A stretch of DNA of 64,000 nucleotides from JAVEDQ01 sp963783105 (GTDB lineage Bacteria; Actinomycetota; Actinomycetes; Frankiales; Frankiaceae): the NCBI GenBank assembly GCA_963783105.1, contig CAWAMI010000001.1:186001-250000 (forward strand). Reading direction: 5' to 3'. Below the pieces are notes generated by a model. It was not told the origin of the DNA and ran no database searches. It worked only from the letters and a program-made list of their open reading frames with translations. Both the position numbers and the translations under genes were made by a program. Shown here in pieces: positions 16,667 through 27,560 of this stretch. The stretch's first letter is position 1; every line of letters begins with the position of its first letter.

Positions 16667-18130
16667 GTGCCCGTGCGAGATCGCGTGGCCCCCGAGCGGC
16701 CTCCCCTGACGCGACGCGGCGGGTCCTGGCGCCCCGACCGGCTCGGGATCCCGGACACGGCCGCGCTGGTCCTGGCCGTGGCGTCCGTTCTCGTCGTGTT
16801 CGTCACCACCGCGCTGCCGGGACACCTGCCGTTCGCGTCGGGCGGCGCCGCGCGGCACGCGGCCGAGCACGCGGACGCCCCGGCCGCGCGGCCCCCGTCC
16901 GGCCCGGTCCCGTTCCCGACCGACGGGCCGATCGGGGTCTCGGCCCGCGGACCGCTTCCCGACCGCGGGAAGCTGGCGGCCGCGCTCCGCGGCCCGCTCG
17001 CAGATCCCGCCTTCGACGGCCCGCCGGAACTCGAGGTACGCGACCTGTCCAGCGGCACGCTGCTGGTCGACCGCAACCGCAACCTCCCGCAGTCGCCGGC
17101 CTCGACGGCCAAGCTCGCGACGGCCGCCGTCGCGTTGACCGAGCTCGGTCCGAACGCCCGCCTCACCACCCGCGTGTACCTCGCGGGCGGGAAGCTCTAC
17201 CTGGTCGGCGCGGGCGACCCGACCCTGACCCGCGGCTCGAGCCCGCCCGGCCGGCCACAGGTGGCCCGGATCGACGAGCTGGCGCGGCAGGTCCGGGCGG
17301 CCGGGATCCGGGACGTCCCCGCCCTGGTCGGCGACGCGAGCCTGTTCTCCGGTCCCGCCGTCGCCCCGGGGTGGCCACCCCACTACCTGGGCAGCGAGAT
17401 CAGCCCGATCTCGGCCCTCACGGTCGACACCGGCAAGAGCGCGGTCTTCACCCAGCTGCACGACGCGGATCCCAGCCGGGCCGCGACGGAGGCGTTGCGC
17501 AACGCGCTCGGCCGCGCCGGGGTCCGGGTCGGCTCGATCGCCCTCGGACACCTGCCGCCCGGCGGGCGGGTCGTCGGCCGGGTGCAGAGTCCGCCCGTGT
17601 CGATCCTCGTCGAGCAGATGCTCTCGCTGTCCGACAACGACCTCGCCGAGGCGCTCGGCCGCGTGGTCGCCGTGCACGGGGGTCGGCCCGGCGACTTCGC
17701 GGGCGCGTCCGCGAGCGTCCTCGACGGCCTGCGACGTCTGGGCCTGCCCACGCAGGGGACGGTGCTGCGCGACACGAGCGGACTGTCCCCGCAGGACCGG
17801 ATGTCGCCCGAGCTGCTGGTCGCGATCCTGCGGATGGCGGCCGACCCGGCGCACCCCGTGCTGGCGCCGATCCTGCACGGCCTGCCGGTCGCCGGCCGCA
17901 CCGGCACGCTCGACGACCGCTACCACTCCGCGGACACCGCCGCCGGGTTCGGCGCGGTGCGAGCCAAGACCGGACGGGTGCTCGGCGTCGCCTCCCTGGC
18001 CGGCATCGTGACGACGAAGGACGGCCGCCGGCTGGTGTTCTCCGTCCGCGGGCCGGCCCCGGGTCTGCAGGACGGCGAGCACGCCCTGGACCGGATCGCG
18101 TCCGTCCTGGCGACCTGCGGCTGCCGCTGA
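16667..18130 (+). CDS. dacB: D-alanyl-D-alanine carboxypeptidase/endopeptidase (PBP4, family S13)
   Basis: Exported penicillin-binding protein of about 487 residues that trims or cleaves peptidoglycan cross-links. One membrane anchor (about 38-55) precedes the extracellular domain. The active-site serine lies in SPASTAKLA (SxxK), the second motif is SDNDLAEALGR (SxN) and the third is AKTGRVLG (KTG). The order and spacing are those of S13 enzymes. Start GTG 16667 is supported by the -10 box 7 nt before it. The gene lies beside ppa and before the zincin, tilS, hpt and ftsH genes. Confidence 0.94.
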   Translation: MPVRDRVAPERPPLTRRGGSWRPDRLGIPDTAALVLAVASVLVVFVTTALPGHLPFASGGAARHAAEHADAPAARPPSGPVPFPTDGPIGVSARGPLPDRGKLAAALRGPLADPAFDGPPELEVRDLSSGTLLVDRNRNLPQSPASTAKLATAAVALTELGPNARLTTRVYLAGGKLYLVGAGDPTLTRGSSPPGRPQVARIDELARQVRAAGIRDVPALVGDASLFSGPAVAPGWPPHYLGSEISPISALTVDTGKSAVFTQLHDADPSRAATEALRNALGRAGVRVGSIALGHLPPGGRVVGRVQSPPVSILVEQMLSLSDNDLAEALGRVVAVHGGRPGDFAGASASVLDGLRRLGLPTQGTVLRDTSGLSPQDRMSPELLVAILRMAADPAHPVLAPILHGLPVAGRTGTLDDRYHSADTAAGFGAVRAKTGRVLGVASLAGIVTTKDGRRLVFSVRGPAPGLQDGEHALDRIASVLATCGCR

Positions 18131-18153
18131 GCGCCGGGCCCGGGAACGGCTTG

Positions 18154-18171
18154 CCGGACCCCAGGGTCCGG
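18154..18171 (+). terminator. Possible hairpin after dacB
   Basis: Two 8-nt arms (18154-18161 and 18164-18171) are fully complementary around 2 nt, so the real loop would be larger. It lies 24 nt after the dacB stop and before the promoter of the next gene. Weak evidence. Confidence 0.4.
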
Positions 18172-18204
18172 GCCCGAGCGGAGGGGGACCAGCGTCCGCG
18201 CACG

Positions 18205-18210
18205 TAGGCT
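18205..18210 (+). promoter_or_regulatory. -10 element of the zincin gene (leaderless)
   Basis: TAGGCT ends exactly 7 nt before the ATG at 18218, again predicting a leaderless transcript. It shows that the zincin-tilS-hpt group has a promoter of its own separate from dacB. Confidence 0.6.
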
Positions 18211-18217
18211 GCGCAGC

Positions 18218-19372
18218 ATGGCCGAGCCCGAGCTCGTGGACTGGGATCTCGCCGTCGCGACCGGGCGGCGGCTGGTGCGTCCCGGCCCGCAACTGAGCCG
18301 CGCGGAGGCCGACGAGGTCGTCAGCGACCTGCGGCGCCTCGCCCTCGAGGCCGAGCAGCACGTCGTCGCCTACACCCATCTCCAGCCGGCCGGGGAACCG
18401 CCGCCCGTGGTGGTCGTCGACCGCAAGGAGTGGATCCGTTCGAACGTCGCCGGCCTGCGCTCGGTGACCGGTCCACTGCTCGGCAAGCTCGCGGGACGCA
18501 GCACCGGCGTCTCCCGCAGCATCGGGCGGCGCATCACCGGAGTGCAGATCGGCAGCGCCCTGGCGTTCCTGTCGACGAAGGTGCTCGGGCAGTTCGAGGT
18601 CTTCCTCCCGCCCGACGAGGTTCCGGGCCCGGGCGGGCGCCTGGCTCTGGTGGCGCCGAACGTCGCCGAGGTGGAGCGCAAGATCGGCGCGGTGCCGCGC
18701 GACTTCCGGCTGTGGGTCTGCCTGCACGAGCAGACGCACCGCGTGCAGTTCCACGCGGTGCCGTGGCTGCGGGAGCACCTCGAGAGCGAGGTCGCCGCGT
18801 TCGTCGACGCGACGGACCTCGACCCGTCGGCCCTCGCGGCGCGGGTCAAGAGCGCGGTCGCTGCGGTCCGGCGCTCGGACGGCACCAGCATCCTCGAGGC
18901 GATGCAGACGCCCGAGCAGCGGGCGGTGCTGGATCGCATGCAGGCACTGATGAGCCTGCTCGAGGGGCACGCCGACCAGGTCATGGACGCCGTCGGTCCG
19001 CAGGTCGTCCCCACCGTCGCGCAGATCCGCCGCGCCTTCGAGGCCCGGCGCGACGGCGGTTCGCCCCTCGACCGCTTCCTGCGCCGCCTCCTCGGCCTCG
19101 ACCTCAAGCTGCAGCAGTACCGCCAGGGCGGCGCGTTCGTCCGGGCGGTGGTGGAGGCGGCCGGGGTCGACGGCTTCAACGTCGTGTGGACCTCCCCGGA
19201 GACGCTGCCGACGCGCGCCGAGATCGCCGACCCGACGGCGTGGATGCGGCGGGTACTCGGCGACCGCGTGGGCGACGGAACCCCGGGAGACGGAACCCCG
19301 GGTGCAGCCGCGCTGCCGGACGGTCCGCCCGCCGACGGCCGCGCGGAAGGTCTGGGCGGCTCGGCCGCCTGA
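18218..19372 (+). CDS. Zincin-like metallopeptidase (DUF2342)
   Basis: Predicted zinc-dependent peptidase of 384 residues. The motif HEQTH at 170-174 matches HExxH, and EGHAD near residue 247 may supply the third ligand. Some databases label the family as F420-biosynthesis associated, but its substrate is unknown. No signal peptide is seen, so it is likely cytoplasmic. The last 35 residues are low complexity and include a duplicated GDGTPG. The location between dacB and tilS is conserved in actinobacteria. It is followed 8 nt later by tilS. Confidence 0.85.
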   Translation: MAEPELVDWDLAVATGRRLVRPGPQLSRAEADEVVSDLRRLALEAEQHVVAYTHLQPAGEPPPVVVVDRKEWIRSNVAGLRSVTGPLLGKLAGRSTGVSRSIGRRITGVQIGSALAFLSTKVLGQFEVFLPPDEVPGPGGRLALVAPNVAEVERKIGAVPRDFRLWVCLHEQTHRVQFHAVPWLREHLESEVAAFVDATDLDPSALAARVKSAVAAVRRSDGTSILEAMQTPEQRAVLDRMQALMSLLEGHADQVMDAVGPQVVPTVAQIRRAFEARRDGGSPLDRFLRRLLGLDLKLQQYRQGGAFVRAVVEAAGVDGFNVVWTSPETLPTRAEIADPTAWMRRVLGDRVGDGTPGDGTPGAAALPDGPPADGRAEGLGGSAA

Positions 19373-19380
19373 GCCCGGCG

Positions 19381-20385
19381 ATGGCGGGTCCGCATCCCGC
19401 GGTCGCCGCCGTCCGGGTGGCGGTCCGGGCCGAGCTGAAGGACGTCGCGCGAAGCGGCTCGCAGCTGGTGCTGGTCGCGATCTCCGGCGGCGCCGACTCG
19501 ACCGCCCTGGCGGCGGCGACCGCCTTCGAGGCCCCGCGGGCCGGCCTGCGGGCCGGCGCGCTCACCGTCGACCACGCCTGGTCCCCCGACTCGCGCGAGC
19601 GGGCGGAGCGGGTTGCCGCCCTGGTCCGGGCGCTGGGGCTGGACCCGGTGGAGATCCTGCCCGCGCCGACCCGGCGCTCCGAGAACGAGGCGCGGGACGC
19701 CCGCCGCGCGGCCCTGGCCGCCGCCGCCGACCGGCTGAAGGCGTCGGCCGTGCTGCTCGGGCATTCGCTGGACGACCAGGCCGAGACGGTGCTGCTCCGC
19801 CTCGCGCGCGGCAGCGGCAGCAGGTCGTTGGCGGGCATGCCGACGCGCGACGGGCTGATCCGTCGTCCGGTGCTGGGTCTGCGTCGGGAGCTGCTCCGGG
19901 AGGCCTGCGCGGCCGACGGGCTGGCCGTGTGGGACGACCCCGCCAACGACGACCCGGCGTTCCTGCGCAGCAGGGTGCGCGGGCGACTGATCCCGGAGCT
20001 CACCGCCGTCCTCGGGCCGGGCGCGGTGCCGGCACTCGCCCGGACCGCTGATCTGCTCCGTGCGGACGCCGATGCCCTCGACGCCGCCGCCGCCCGGGTG
20101 CGCTCGGGTGCCGACCCCTGCAGCGTCGAGGTACTCGGCGGGCTCGACGCCGCCGTCCGCGCCCGCGTACTGCGGGCCGAGGCCATCGCCCGGGGGTGCC
20201 CGCCCACCGACCTGTCCGCCGGGCACGTCGCGGCGCTCGACACCCTGGTGACCGCCTGGCACGGACAGGGTCCGCTGTCCCTGCCCGGCGGGCTGGTCGG
20301 TCGGCGTCGCGATGGCAGGATCGAGGTCGTCCCCGGCAGAGGGGTCGAGGCGGATGACGGCGAAGGTGGGTTCCCGCATGGCTGA
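19381..20385 (+). CDS. tilS: tRNA(Ile)-lysidine synthase
   Basis: ATP-dependent enzyme that attaches lysine to C34 of tRNA-Ile(CAU) so that it reads AUA. The PP-loop SGGADS is at 35-40, with the downstream LGHSLDDQAETVLLRLARGSG and NDDPAFLRSRVR motifs. At 334 residues it is a typical short actinobacterial form lacking the full C-terminal domain of the E. coli enzyme. Start ATG 19381 is 8 nt after the zincin stop. It is followed by hpt; the tilS-hpt-ftsH order is widely conserved. Confidence 0.95.
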   Translation: MAGPHPAVAAVRVAVRAELKDVARSGSQLVLVAISGGADSTALAAATAFEAPRAGLRAGALTVDHAWSPDSRERAERVAALVRALGLDPVEILPAPTRRSENEARDARRAALAAAADRLKASAVLLGHSLDDQAETVLLRLARGSGSRSLAGMPTRDGLIRRPVLGLRRELLREACAADGLAVWDDPANDDPAFLRSRVRGRLIPELTAVLGPGAVPALARTADLLRADADALDAAAARVRSGADPCSVEVLGGLDAAVRARVLRAEAIARGCPPTDLSAGHVAALDTLVTAWHGQGPLSLPGGLVGRRRDGRIEVVPGRGVEADDGEGGFPHG

Positions 20386-20424
20386 GGCTCGACGTGGTTG
20401 AGGCTCGAGTGTTCGAGGACCGAC

Positions 20425-21048
20425 GTGTCTGAGGCGGCGATAGACCTCCGGGAACCCGAGCGCGGGGAGACCCACGGGCGACCCGACAAGAGCGGCAACC
20501 CGGACATCGCCGAGGTGCTGGTCAGCGAGCAGCAGATCGCCGACAAGGTCGCCGAGCTGGCCGGGCTGGTCGATGCGGACTACGCCGGGCGCGAACTGCT
20601 GCTGGTCGGCGTCCTCAAGGGCGCGGTCATGGTGATGGCCGACCTGGCCCGCGCCCTGACCGTGCCGGCCACGATGGAGTTCATGGCCGTCTCGAGCTAC
20701 GGGTCGGCGACGTCGTCGTCCGGGGTGGTCCGGATCCTCAAGGACCTCGACCGCTCGATCGAGGGCAAGGACGTCCTGGTCGTCGAGGACATCATCGACT
20801 CCGGCCTGACCCTGTCCTGGCTGCTGCGCAACCTCGGCAGCCGCAACCCGGCGTCGGTGCAGGTCCTGGCGCTGCTGCGCAAGCCGGAGGCGATCAAGGT
20901 CGACCTCGAGGTGCGTTACGTCGGCTTCGACATCCCCAGCGAGTTCGTCGTCGGCTACGGGCTGGACTACGCCGAGCGCTACCGCGACCTGCCCTTCATC
21001 GGCATGCTGACGGACGAGGCCATCGAGAAGGGCGCCGCACGTCGGTGA
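20425..21048 (+). CDS. hpt: Hypoxanthine phosphoribosyltransferase
   Basis: Purine salvage enzyme making IMP and GMP from hypoxanthine and guanine with PRPP. The PRPP-binding motif VLVVEDIIDSGLTL is intact, and the SSYG loop and the C-terminal VGYGLDYAERYR are present. GTG 20425 with GAGG 6 nt upstream is chosen; an upstream TTG at 20398 would add nine residues. The N-terminus is extended by about 25 charged residues compared with the core family. It lies between tilS and ftsH. Confidence 0.94.
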   Translation: MSEAAIDLREPERGETHGRPDKSGNPDIAEVLVSEQQIADKVAELAGLVDADYAGRELLLVGVLKGAVMVMADLARALTVPATMEFMAVSSYGSATSSSGVVRILKDLDRSIEGKDVLVVEDIIDSGLTLSWLLRNLGSRNPASVQVLALLRKPEAIKVDLEVRYVGFDIPSEFVVGYGLDYAERYRDLPFIGMLTDEAIEKGAARR

Positions 21049-21185
21049 CGAGGGCCCGCGTCGCATGTCGCGGGGGCGGCTGGGGTCGGCTGGGGTCGGC
21101 TCACAATGGCGGCTCCGGCGCCGATTCGGGTCGGAACACACCTTCTCGTCCACCCGTTGAGCTACAGGGCGGACGACGACGGCGC

Positions 21186-21191
21186 TACGCT
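21186..21191 (+). promoter_or_regulatory. Putative -10 element of ftsH
   Basis: TACGCT fits TAnnnT and would give a 5' leader of about 60 nt before the ftsH ATG. No convincing -35 at normal spacing was found (a TTGAGC lies 23 nt upstream). Confidence 0.4.
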
Positions 21192-21258
21192 GGCAGTTCG
21201 CCTTCGGGCAGTCGACACGTCAGGAGGACGGGGTGCCTTGCCCTGGCGCCCTAGCTAG

Positions 21259-23671
<2,413 letters not shown>

Positions 23672-23679
<8 letters not shown>

Positions 23680-24337
23680 CGAGCTCTCCCCCAACGGATC
23701 CTCCGATCGGCCGGACGGCGCGGTCGCCTCGAAGCCGAGCAGCATCCCGACGACCCGACCCGGTCGCTTCGACAGCGACCGGGTCGAGGCCGCCGTCCGT
23801 GAACTCCTGATCGGCATCGGGGAGGACCCCGACCGGGAAGGGCTGCAGGAGACGCCGGCCCGCGTCGCCCGCGCCTACCGGGAGACGGTCGCCGGGCTCG
23901 CGCAGGACCCGGCCGGCGTGCTCACCACCGTGTTCGACGAGGGTCACGACGAGATGGTCCTCGTGCGGGACATCAACCTCGTCAGCCTCTGCGAGCACCA
24001 CCTGCTCCCCTTCTACGGGCGCGCCCACGTCGGCTACATCCCGAACGAGCGGGGTCAGATCACGGGGCTGTCGAAGCTCGCCCGGCTGGTCGACGTCTTC
24101 GCCCGCCGCCCGCAGGTGCAGGAGCGGCTGACCACGCAGATCGCGGACGCGCTCGAGCAGAGCCTCAAGCCACGCGGCGTGATCGTCGTGCTGGAGGCGG
24201 AGCACCTCTGCATGTCGATCCGCGGCATCAAGAAGCCGGGGGCCGAGACCATCACCTCGGCGGTGCGCGGAGCGTTCCGCGACTCGTCGGCCACCCGCAG
24301 CGAGGCGATGAGCCTCATCGTGGCTGCGTCACGATGA
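23672..24337 (+). CDS. folE: GTP cyclohydrolase I
   Basis: First enzyme of folate synthesis, forming dihydroneopterin triphosphate from GTP. The zinc ligands are visible: Cys107 and His110 in LCEHHLLPF, and Cys180 in HLCMSIRG. The conserved GYIPNERGQITGLSKLAR is present. ATG 23672 is chosen; it overlaps the ftsH stop by 8 nt and gives a normal length of 221 residues. ATG 23654 would add six residues. It is followed 7 nt later by folP. Confidence 0.95.
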
Positions 24338-24344
24338 GGTCGCG

Positions 24345-25196
24345 ATGAGCGTCCGGAACTTCCCGGCCCTGGGCCGCACGCGGGTGATCGGGATCGTCAA
24401 CGTCACCCCGGACTCCTTCTCGGACGGTGGTCGCTTCGACTCCCCGGAGAGCGCCGTCCGCGTCGGCCTGCAACTGCTCAACGAGGGCGCGGACGTCCTC
24501 GACGTCGGCGGGGAGTCCACCCGGCCGGGCGCGCTGCGGGTCAGCGAGAAGGAGGAGCGCTCGCGCGTCGAACCCGTGGTGGCGGGCCTGGTCGCCGCCG
24601 GGGCCCGGGTCAGCGTCGACACCGCCCGCGCATCGGTGGCGGCGGCCGCGCTGGACGCCGGAGCGGTCCTGGTCAACGACGTCAGCGGCGGCGCCGACCC
24701 GGACATGTTCCCGCTGGTCGCCGAGCGCGGTGTGCCGTACGTGCTCATGCACAGCCGGGGGCCGAGCGCCGACATGATCTCGCGCGCCGTCTACCGCGAC
24801 CTGATGCGCGAGATCGTCGTCGAGCTCGGCGTCCGCATGGAGGCGGCCCGGGCGGCGGGCGTCGCCGACGACCAGCTCGTGCTCGACCCCGGCGTCGGCT
24901 TCGCCAAGACGCCGGAGCACAACTGGACCCTGCTGGCCATGCTCGACAAGGTGTTCGCGCTCGGTCGCCCGCTGCTCGTCGGGACGAGCCGTAAGTCGTT
25001 CCTCGGCGCGCTGCTCGCCGATGTCGACGGCACCCCGCGCCCGGTGGACGAGCGGGACGACGCGACGCAGGCGACCACCGCCCTCGTCGCCGCGGCCGGG
25101 GCCTGGGCCGTGCGGGTGCACGCGGTCCGCCCGGCGGCCGACGCGGTGCGGGTGGCGGCGGCCCTGCTCTCGGCCCGACGAGCGGCGGCCGGCTGA
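24345..25196 (+). CDS. folP: Dihydropteroate synthase
   Basis: TIM-barrel enzyme joining p-aminobenzoate to the pterin diphosphate; it is the sulfonamide target. Signatures are IGIVNVTPDSFSDGG, DVGGESTRPGA, the LVLDPGVGFAKT phosphate region and GTSRKSFLG. Length is 283 residues, within the family norm. Start ATG 24345 lies 7 nt after the folE stop and the next gene follows after 2 nt, so it sits inside the ftsH-fol operon. Confidence 0.96.
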   Translation: MSVRNFPALGRTRVIGIVNVTPDSFSDGGRFDSPESAVRVGLQLLNEGADVLDVGGESTRPGALRVSEKEERSRVEPVVAGLVAAGARVSVDTARASVAAAALDAGAVLVNDVSGGADPDMFPLVAERGVPYVLMHSRGPSADMISRAVYRDLMREIVVELGVRMEAARAAGVADDQLVLDPGVGFAKTPEHNWTLLAMLDKVFALGRPLLVGTSRKSFLGALLADVDGTPRPVDERDDATQATTALVAAAGAWAVRVHAVRPAADAVRVAAALLSARRAAAG

Positions 25197-25198
25197 CC

Positions 25199-26077
25199 GT
25201 GCCTGGCGTCCTTCGGTCCGGCAGCCTGCGCTCGTACGACAGCACCGAGATCGGCCTGACCGGACTGCGGGTGCGGGGGTTCCACGGCGTGCTCCCCGAG
25301 GAGCGTCAGCAGGGCCAGGACTTCCTCATCGACGTCTCGCTGAGCGTGCCCACCCCCGAGAGCGACGACCTCGACAAGACCGTGGACTACGGCGCGCTCG
25401 CCGCGCGCCTGGCCGACGTCGTCGCCGGCGAGCCCGTGGACCTGATCGAGACGCTGGCGCAGCGGCTGGTGGCGGTCTGCCTCGCCGAGCCGCTCGTCCA
25501 GAGCGCGCACGTCCGGGTGCACAAGCCGGAGGCGCCCGTCGGGCTGCCGTTCGACGACGTCACGGTGACCATGCACCGGCCCGGTCCGAGCGAACCGCGG
25601 CACGCGTCGGTGCTGTCGATCGGGTCCAACCTCGGCGACCGGCTGGCGCACCTGCAGGCGGCGGTGACGCTGCTGGCGTCCGTCAGCACGGTGTGGGTCT
25701 CGGCGGTGTACGAAACCGATCCCGTCGGGGGCCCCGAGCAGGACCCGTACCTGAACGCGGTGGTGGCGACGTCGCTCGCCGAGCCGCGCCAGCTGCACCG
25801 GTTCACCACCGCGATCGAGGCGGCCCGCGGCCGCGAACGGACCGTTCGCTGGGGGCCGCGCACGCTGGACATCGACCTGATCGACGTCCAGCGGATGCGG
25901 CTGGCCGACCCGGAGCTCACGCTCCCCCACCCACGGGCCGCCGAGCGGGCGTTCGTGCTGGTCCCCTGGCTGGACGTGAACCCCGACGCGTGGCTGCCGC
26001 AGGGCCCCGTCGTCGACCTCGTCGCCGGGATGGACACCTCGGGCGTGCGCAAGACCGACCTCGTCCTGCGTCCATGA
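25199..26077 (+). CDS. folBK: Fused dihydroneopterin aldolase and HPPK
   Basis: Bifunctional folate enzyme of 292 residues. The N-terminal part (about 15-120) is dihydroneopterin aldolase (LTGLRVRGFHGVLPEER, KTVDYG). The C-terminal part (about 135-290) is 6-hydroxymethyl-dihydropterin pyrophosphokinase (LSIGSNLGDR, RWGPRTLDIDLI, LPHPRAAERAFVL). The two activities act in successive steps, so fusion permits channelling. M. tuberculosis has them as separate adjacent genes. Start GTG 25199 is 2 nt after folP; the stop overlaps the next ATG. Confidence 0.94.
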   Translation: MPGVLRSGSLRSYDSTEIGLTGLRVRGFHGVLPEERQQGQDFLIDVSLSVPTPESDDLDKTVDYGALAARLADVVAGEPVDLIETLAQRLVAVCLAEPLVQSAHVRVHKPEAPVGLPFDDVTVTMHRPGPSEPRHASVLSIGSNLGDRLAHLQAAVTLLASVSTVWVSAVYETDPVGGPEQDPYLNAVVATSLAEPRQLHRFTTAIEAARGRERTVRWGPRTLDIDLIDVQRMRLADPELTLPHPRAAERAFVLVPWLDVNPDAWLPQGPVVDLVAGMDTSGVRKTDLVLRP

Positions 26078-26514
26078 AGACGACCGGCGTCCGGCTCCTG
26101 CTGCTCGCCGCTCTGCTCGGCGGGCTCGCGACCTACGCCCTGCTGGCGGCCTTCTACGACCGGTTGAACGACGCCCTGCCGCGCACCGCGCCGCTGTCGG
26201 TGCTGTTCGCCGGCCTGCTCGAGGTGATCCTGAGCTTCTCGATCCGGGCACGGCTCGCGGGCCGCCCCGGCAGCAAGCCGATCCTGCCGATCACGGTGGC
26301 GCGTCTCGCCGCCCTGGCCCGGGCCAGCAGCCTCGTCGCGGCCCTGGTGTTCGGGATCTGGGCCGGCGTCCTCGCCACGACGCTGCCTCAGGGTTCGGAG
26401 CCGCCGGTTGCCGGCGCCGACAGCATCACCGCCGGGCTCGGCCTCGGCGCCTCCGTCGTGCTGCTCGTGGGGGCGCTGCTGCTCGAGTCGGCCTGCCGCA
26501 TCCGGAAGCGCTGA
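26074..26514 (+). CDS. DUF3180 membrane protein
   Basis: Small membrane protein of 146 residues with about four hydrophobic segments (near 6-26, 40-55, 82-105, 118-137). It belongs to the DUF3180 family, regularly found directly after folK in actinobacteria. Function is unknown; the position hints at a link to folate or to the downstream membrane genes, but nothing in the sequence proves it. Start ATG 26074 overlaps the folBK stop (ATGA). It is the last gene before the order departs from the mycobacterial pattern. Confidence 0.85.
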   Translation: MKTTGVRLLLLAALLGGLATYALLAAFYDRLNDALPRTAPLSVLFAGLLEVILSFSIRARLAGRPGSKPILPITVARLAALARASSLVAALVFGIWAGVLATTLPQGSEPPVAGADSITAGLGLGASVVLLVGALLLESACRIRKR

Positions 26515-26524
26515 ACGAGCGCCG

Positions 26525-27538
26525 ATGAGCCGCGCCGGGAGTGCGCCGCACGTCACCCAATCGGGTAGTGGTGGACGCTCGGCGGGTACCTTGGCACCCA
26601 CTGTGGCCACTGTCAGCTCCCGTCCGGCTTCGGCGCCGCCGCGCGCCCCGGGCCCCACGAAACGCCCGTCCGTCGTCGTCGGGTTGATCAAGGCGCTGCG
26701 CCCCAAGCAGTGGATCAAGAGCGTGCTCGTGCTCGCCGCTCCGGCGGCGGCCGGGATGCTCGGCGACTCCGAGGTCCTCCTCCATACGGTCGTCGCGCTG
26801 GTCGGGTTCAGCCTCTGCGCCTCCGGCGGCTACCTGATCAACGACGCGTCCGACGTCGAGCAGGACCGGCGGCACCCGAAGAAGCGGCACCGCCCGATCG
26901 CCGCCGGCATCGTCCCGGCCAACCTGGCCCGCGTGGTCGGCGTGATCCTGGTGCTCGGCACGATCGTCGCCGGCGGTCTGCTGGCCGACTGGCTGCTCGC
27001 GCTCGTGCTCGCCGTCTACGTGGCGCTCACCTTCAGTTACTCGTGGTGGCTGAAGCACGTCCCGGTCGTCGAGATGATGATCGTGGCCGGCTTCTTCCTG
27101 CTCCGTCCGATCGCCGGCGCCGCCGCGACCGGCGTGCCGATGTCGCAGTGGTTCCTCATCGTCGCGTCCTTCGGCTCGCTCTACATGGTCGCCGGCAAGC
27201 GGACCGCCGAGGTGACCAACCTCGGCGAGGACGCCGCCGCGCATCGCAAGAGCCTGTCCGCCTACCCCGCCTCCTACCTGCGGCAGACCGAGCTCCTCGC
27301 GGCCACGGTCACGCTGCTGGCCTACTGCCTGTGGGCGTTCGAGCGGGCGGCGCCGAACGGTTTCCCCTTCTACCAGCTCTCGATCGTCCCGATCACCTTC
27401 GGCCTGATGCGCTACCAGCTGCTGCTCGAGCGCGGGCACGGCGGGGCGCCGGAGGAGGCCGTCCTCGGCGACCGCCACCTGCTGCTCGCCGGCCTGGTCT
27501 GGGTGATCCTGTTCGGGCTCGGGGTCTACGTCCAATGA
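26525..27538 (+). CDS. Decaprenyl-phosphate phosphoribosyltransferase (UbiA superfamily)
   Basis: Polytopic membrane enzyme that transfers phosphoribose from PRPP to decaprenyl phosphate, the first step to decaprenyl-phosphoryl-arabinose. The core begins at IKALRPKQWIKSVLV and contains the metal-binding pattern NDASDVEQD followed by HPKKRHRPIAAG, as in Rv3806c. About eight to nine hydrophobic helices are visible. ATG 26525 is chosen; GTG 26603, 10 nt after a TACCTT box, is an alternative and would remove a low-complexity N-terminus. The dprE1 and dprE2 genes follow, so one cluster holds three consecutive pathway functions. Confidence 0.9.
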   Translation: MSRAGSAPHVTQSGSGGRSAGTLAPTVATVSSRPASAPPRAPGPTKRPSVVVGLIKALRPKQWIKSVLVLAAPAAAGMLGDSEVLLHTVVALVGFSLCASGGYLINDASDVEQDRRHPKKRHRPIAAGIVPANLARVVGVILVLGTIVAGGLLADWLLALVLAVYVALTFSYSWWLKHVPVVEMMIVAGFFLLRPIAGAAATGVPMSQWFLIVASFGSLYMVAGKRTAEVTNLGEDAAAHRKSLSAYPASYLRQTELLAATVTLLAYCLWAFERAAPNGFPFYQLSIVPITFGLMRYQLLLERGHGGAPEEAVLGDRHLLLAGLVWVILFGLGVYVQ

Positions 27539-27560
27539 CCTCCGACAGAACAGGGCAGCG

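Noticed and set aside
15896..18970. Long minus-strand frame covering ppa and dacB
   Set aside because: ppa in another frame of the same strand and dacB on the opposite strand have complete family motifs; this frame has none.
21157..21191. Full sigma70-type promoter for ftsH using TTGAGC
   Set aside because: The spacer to TACGCT would be 23 nt, too long; only the -10 element is retained.
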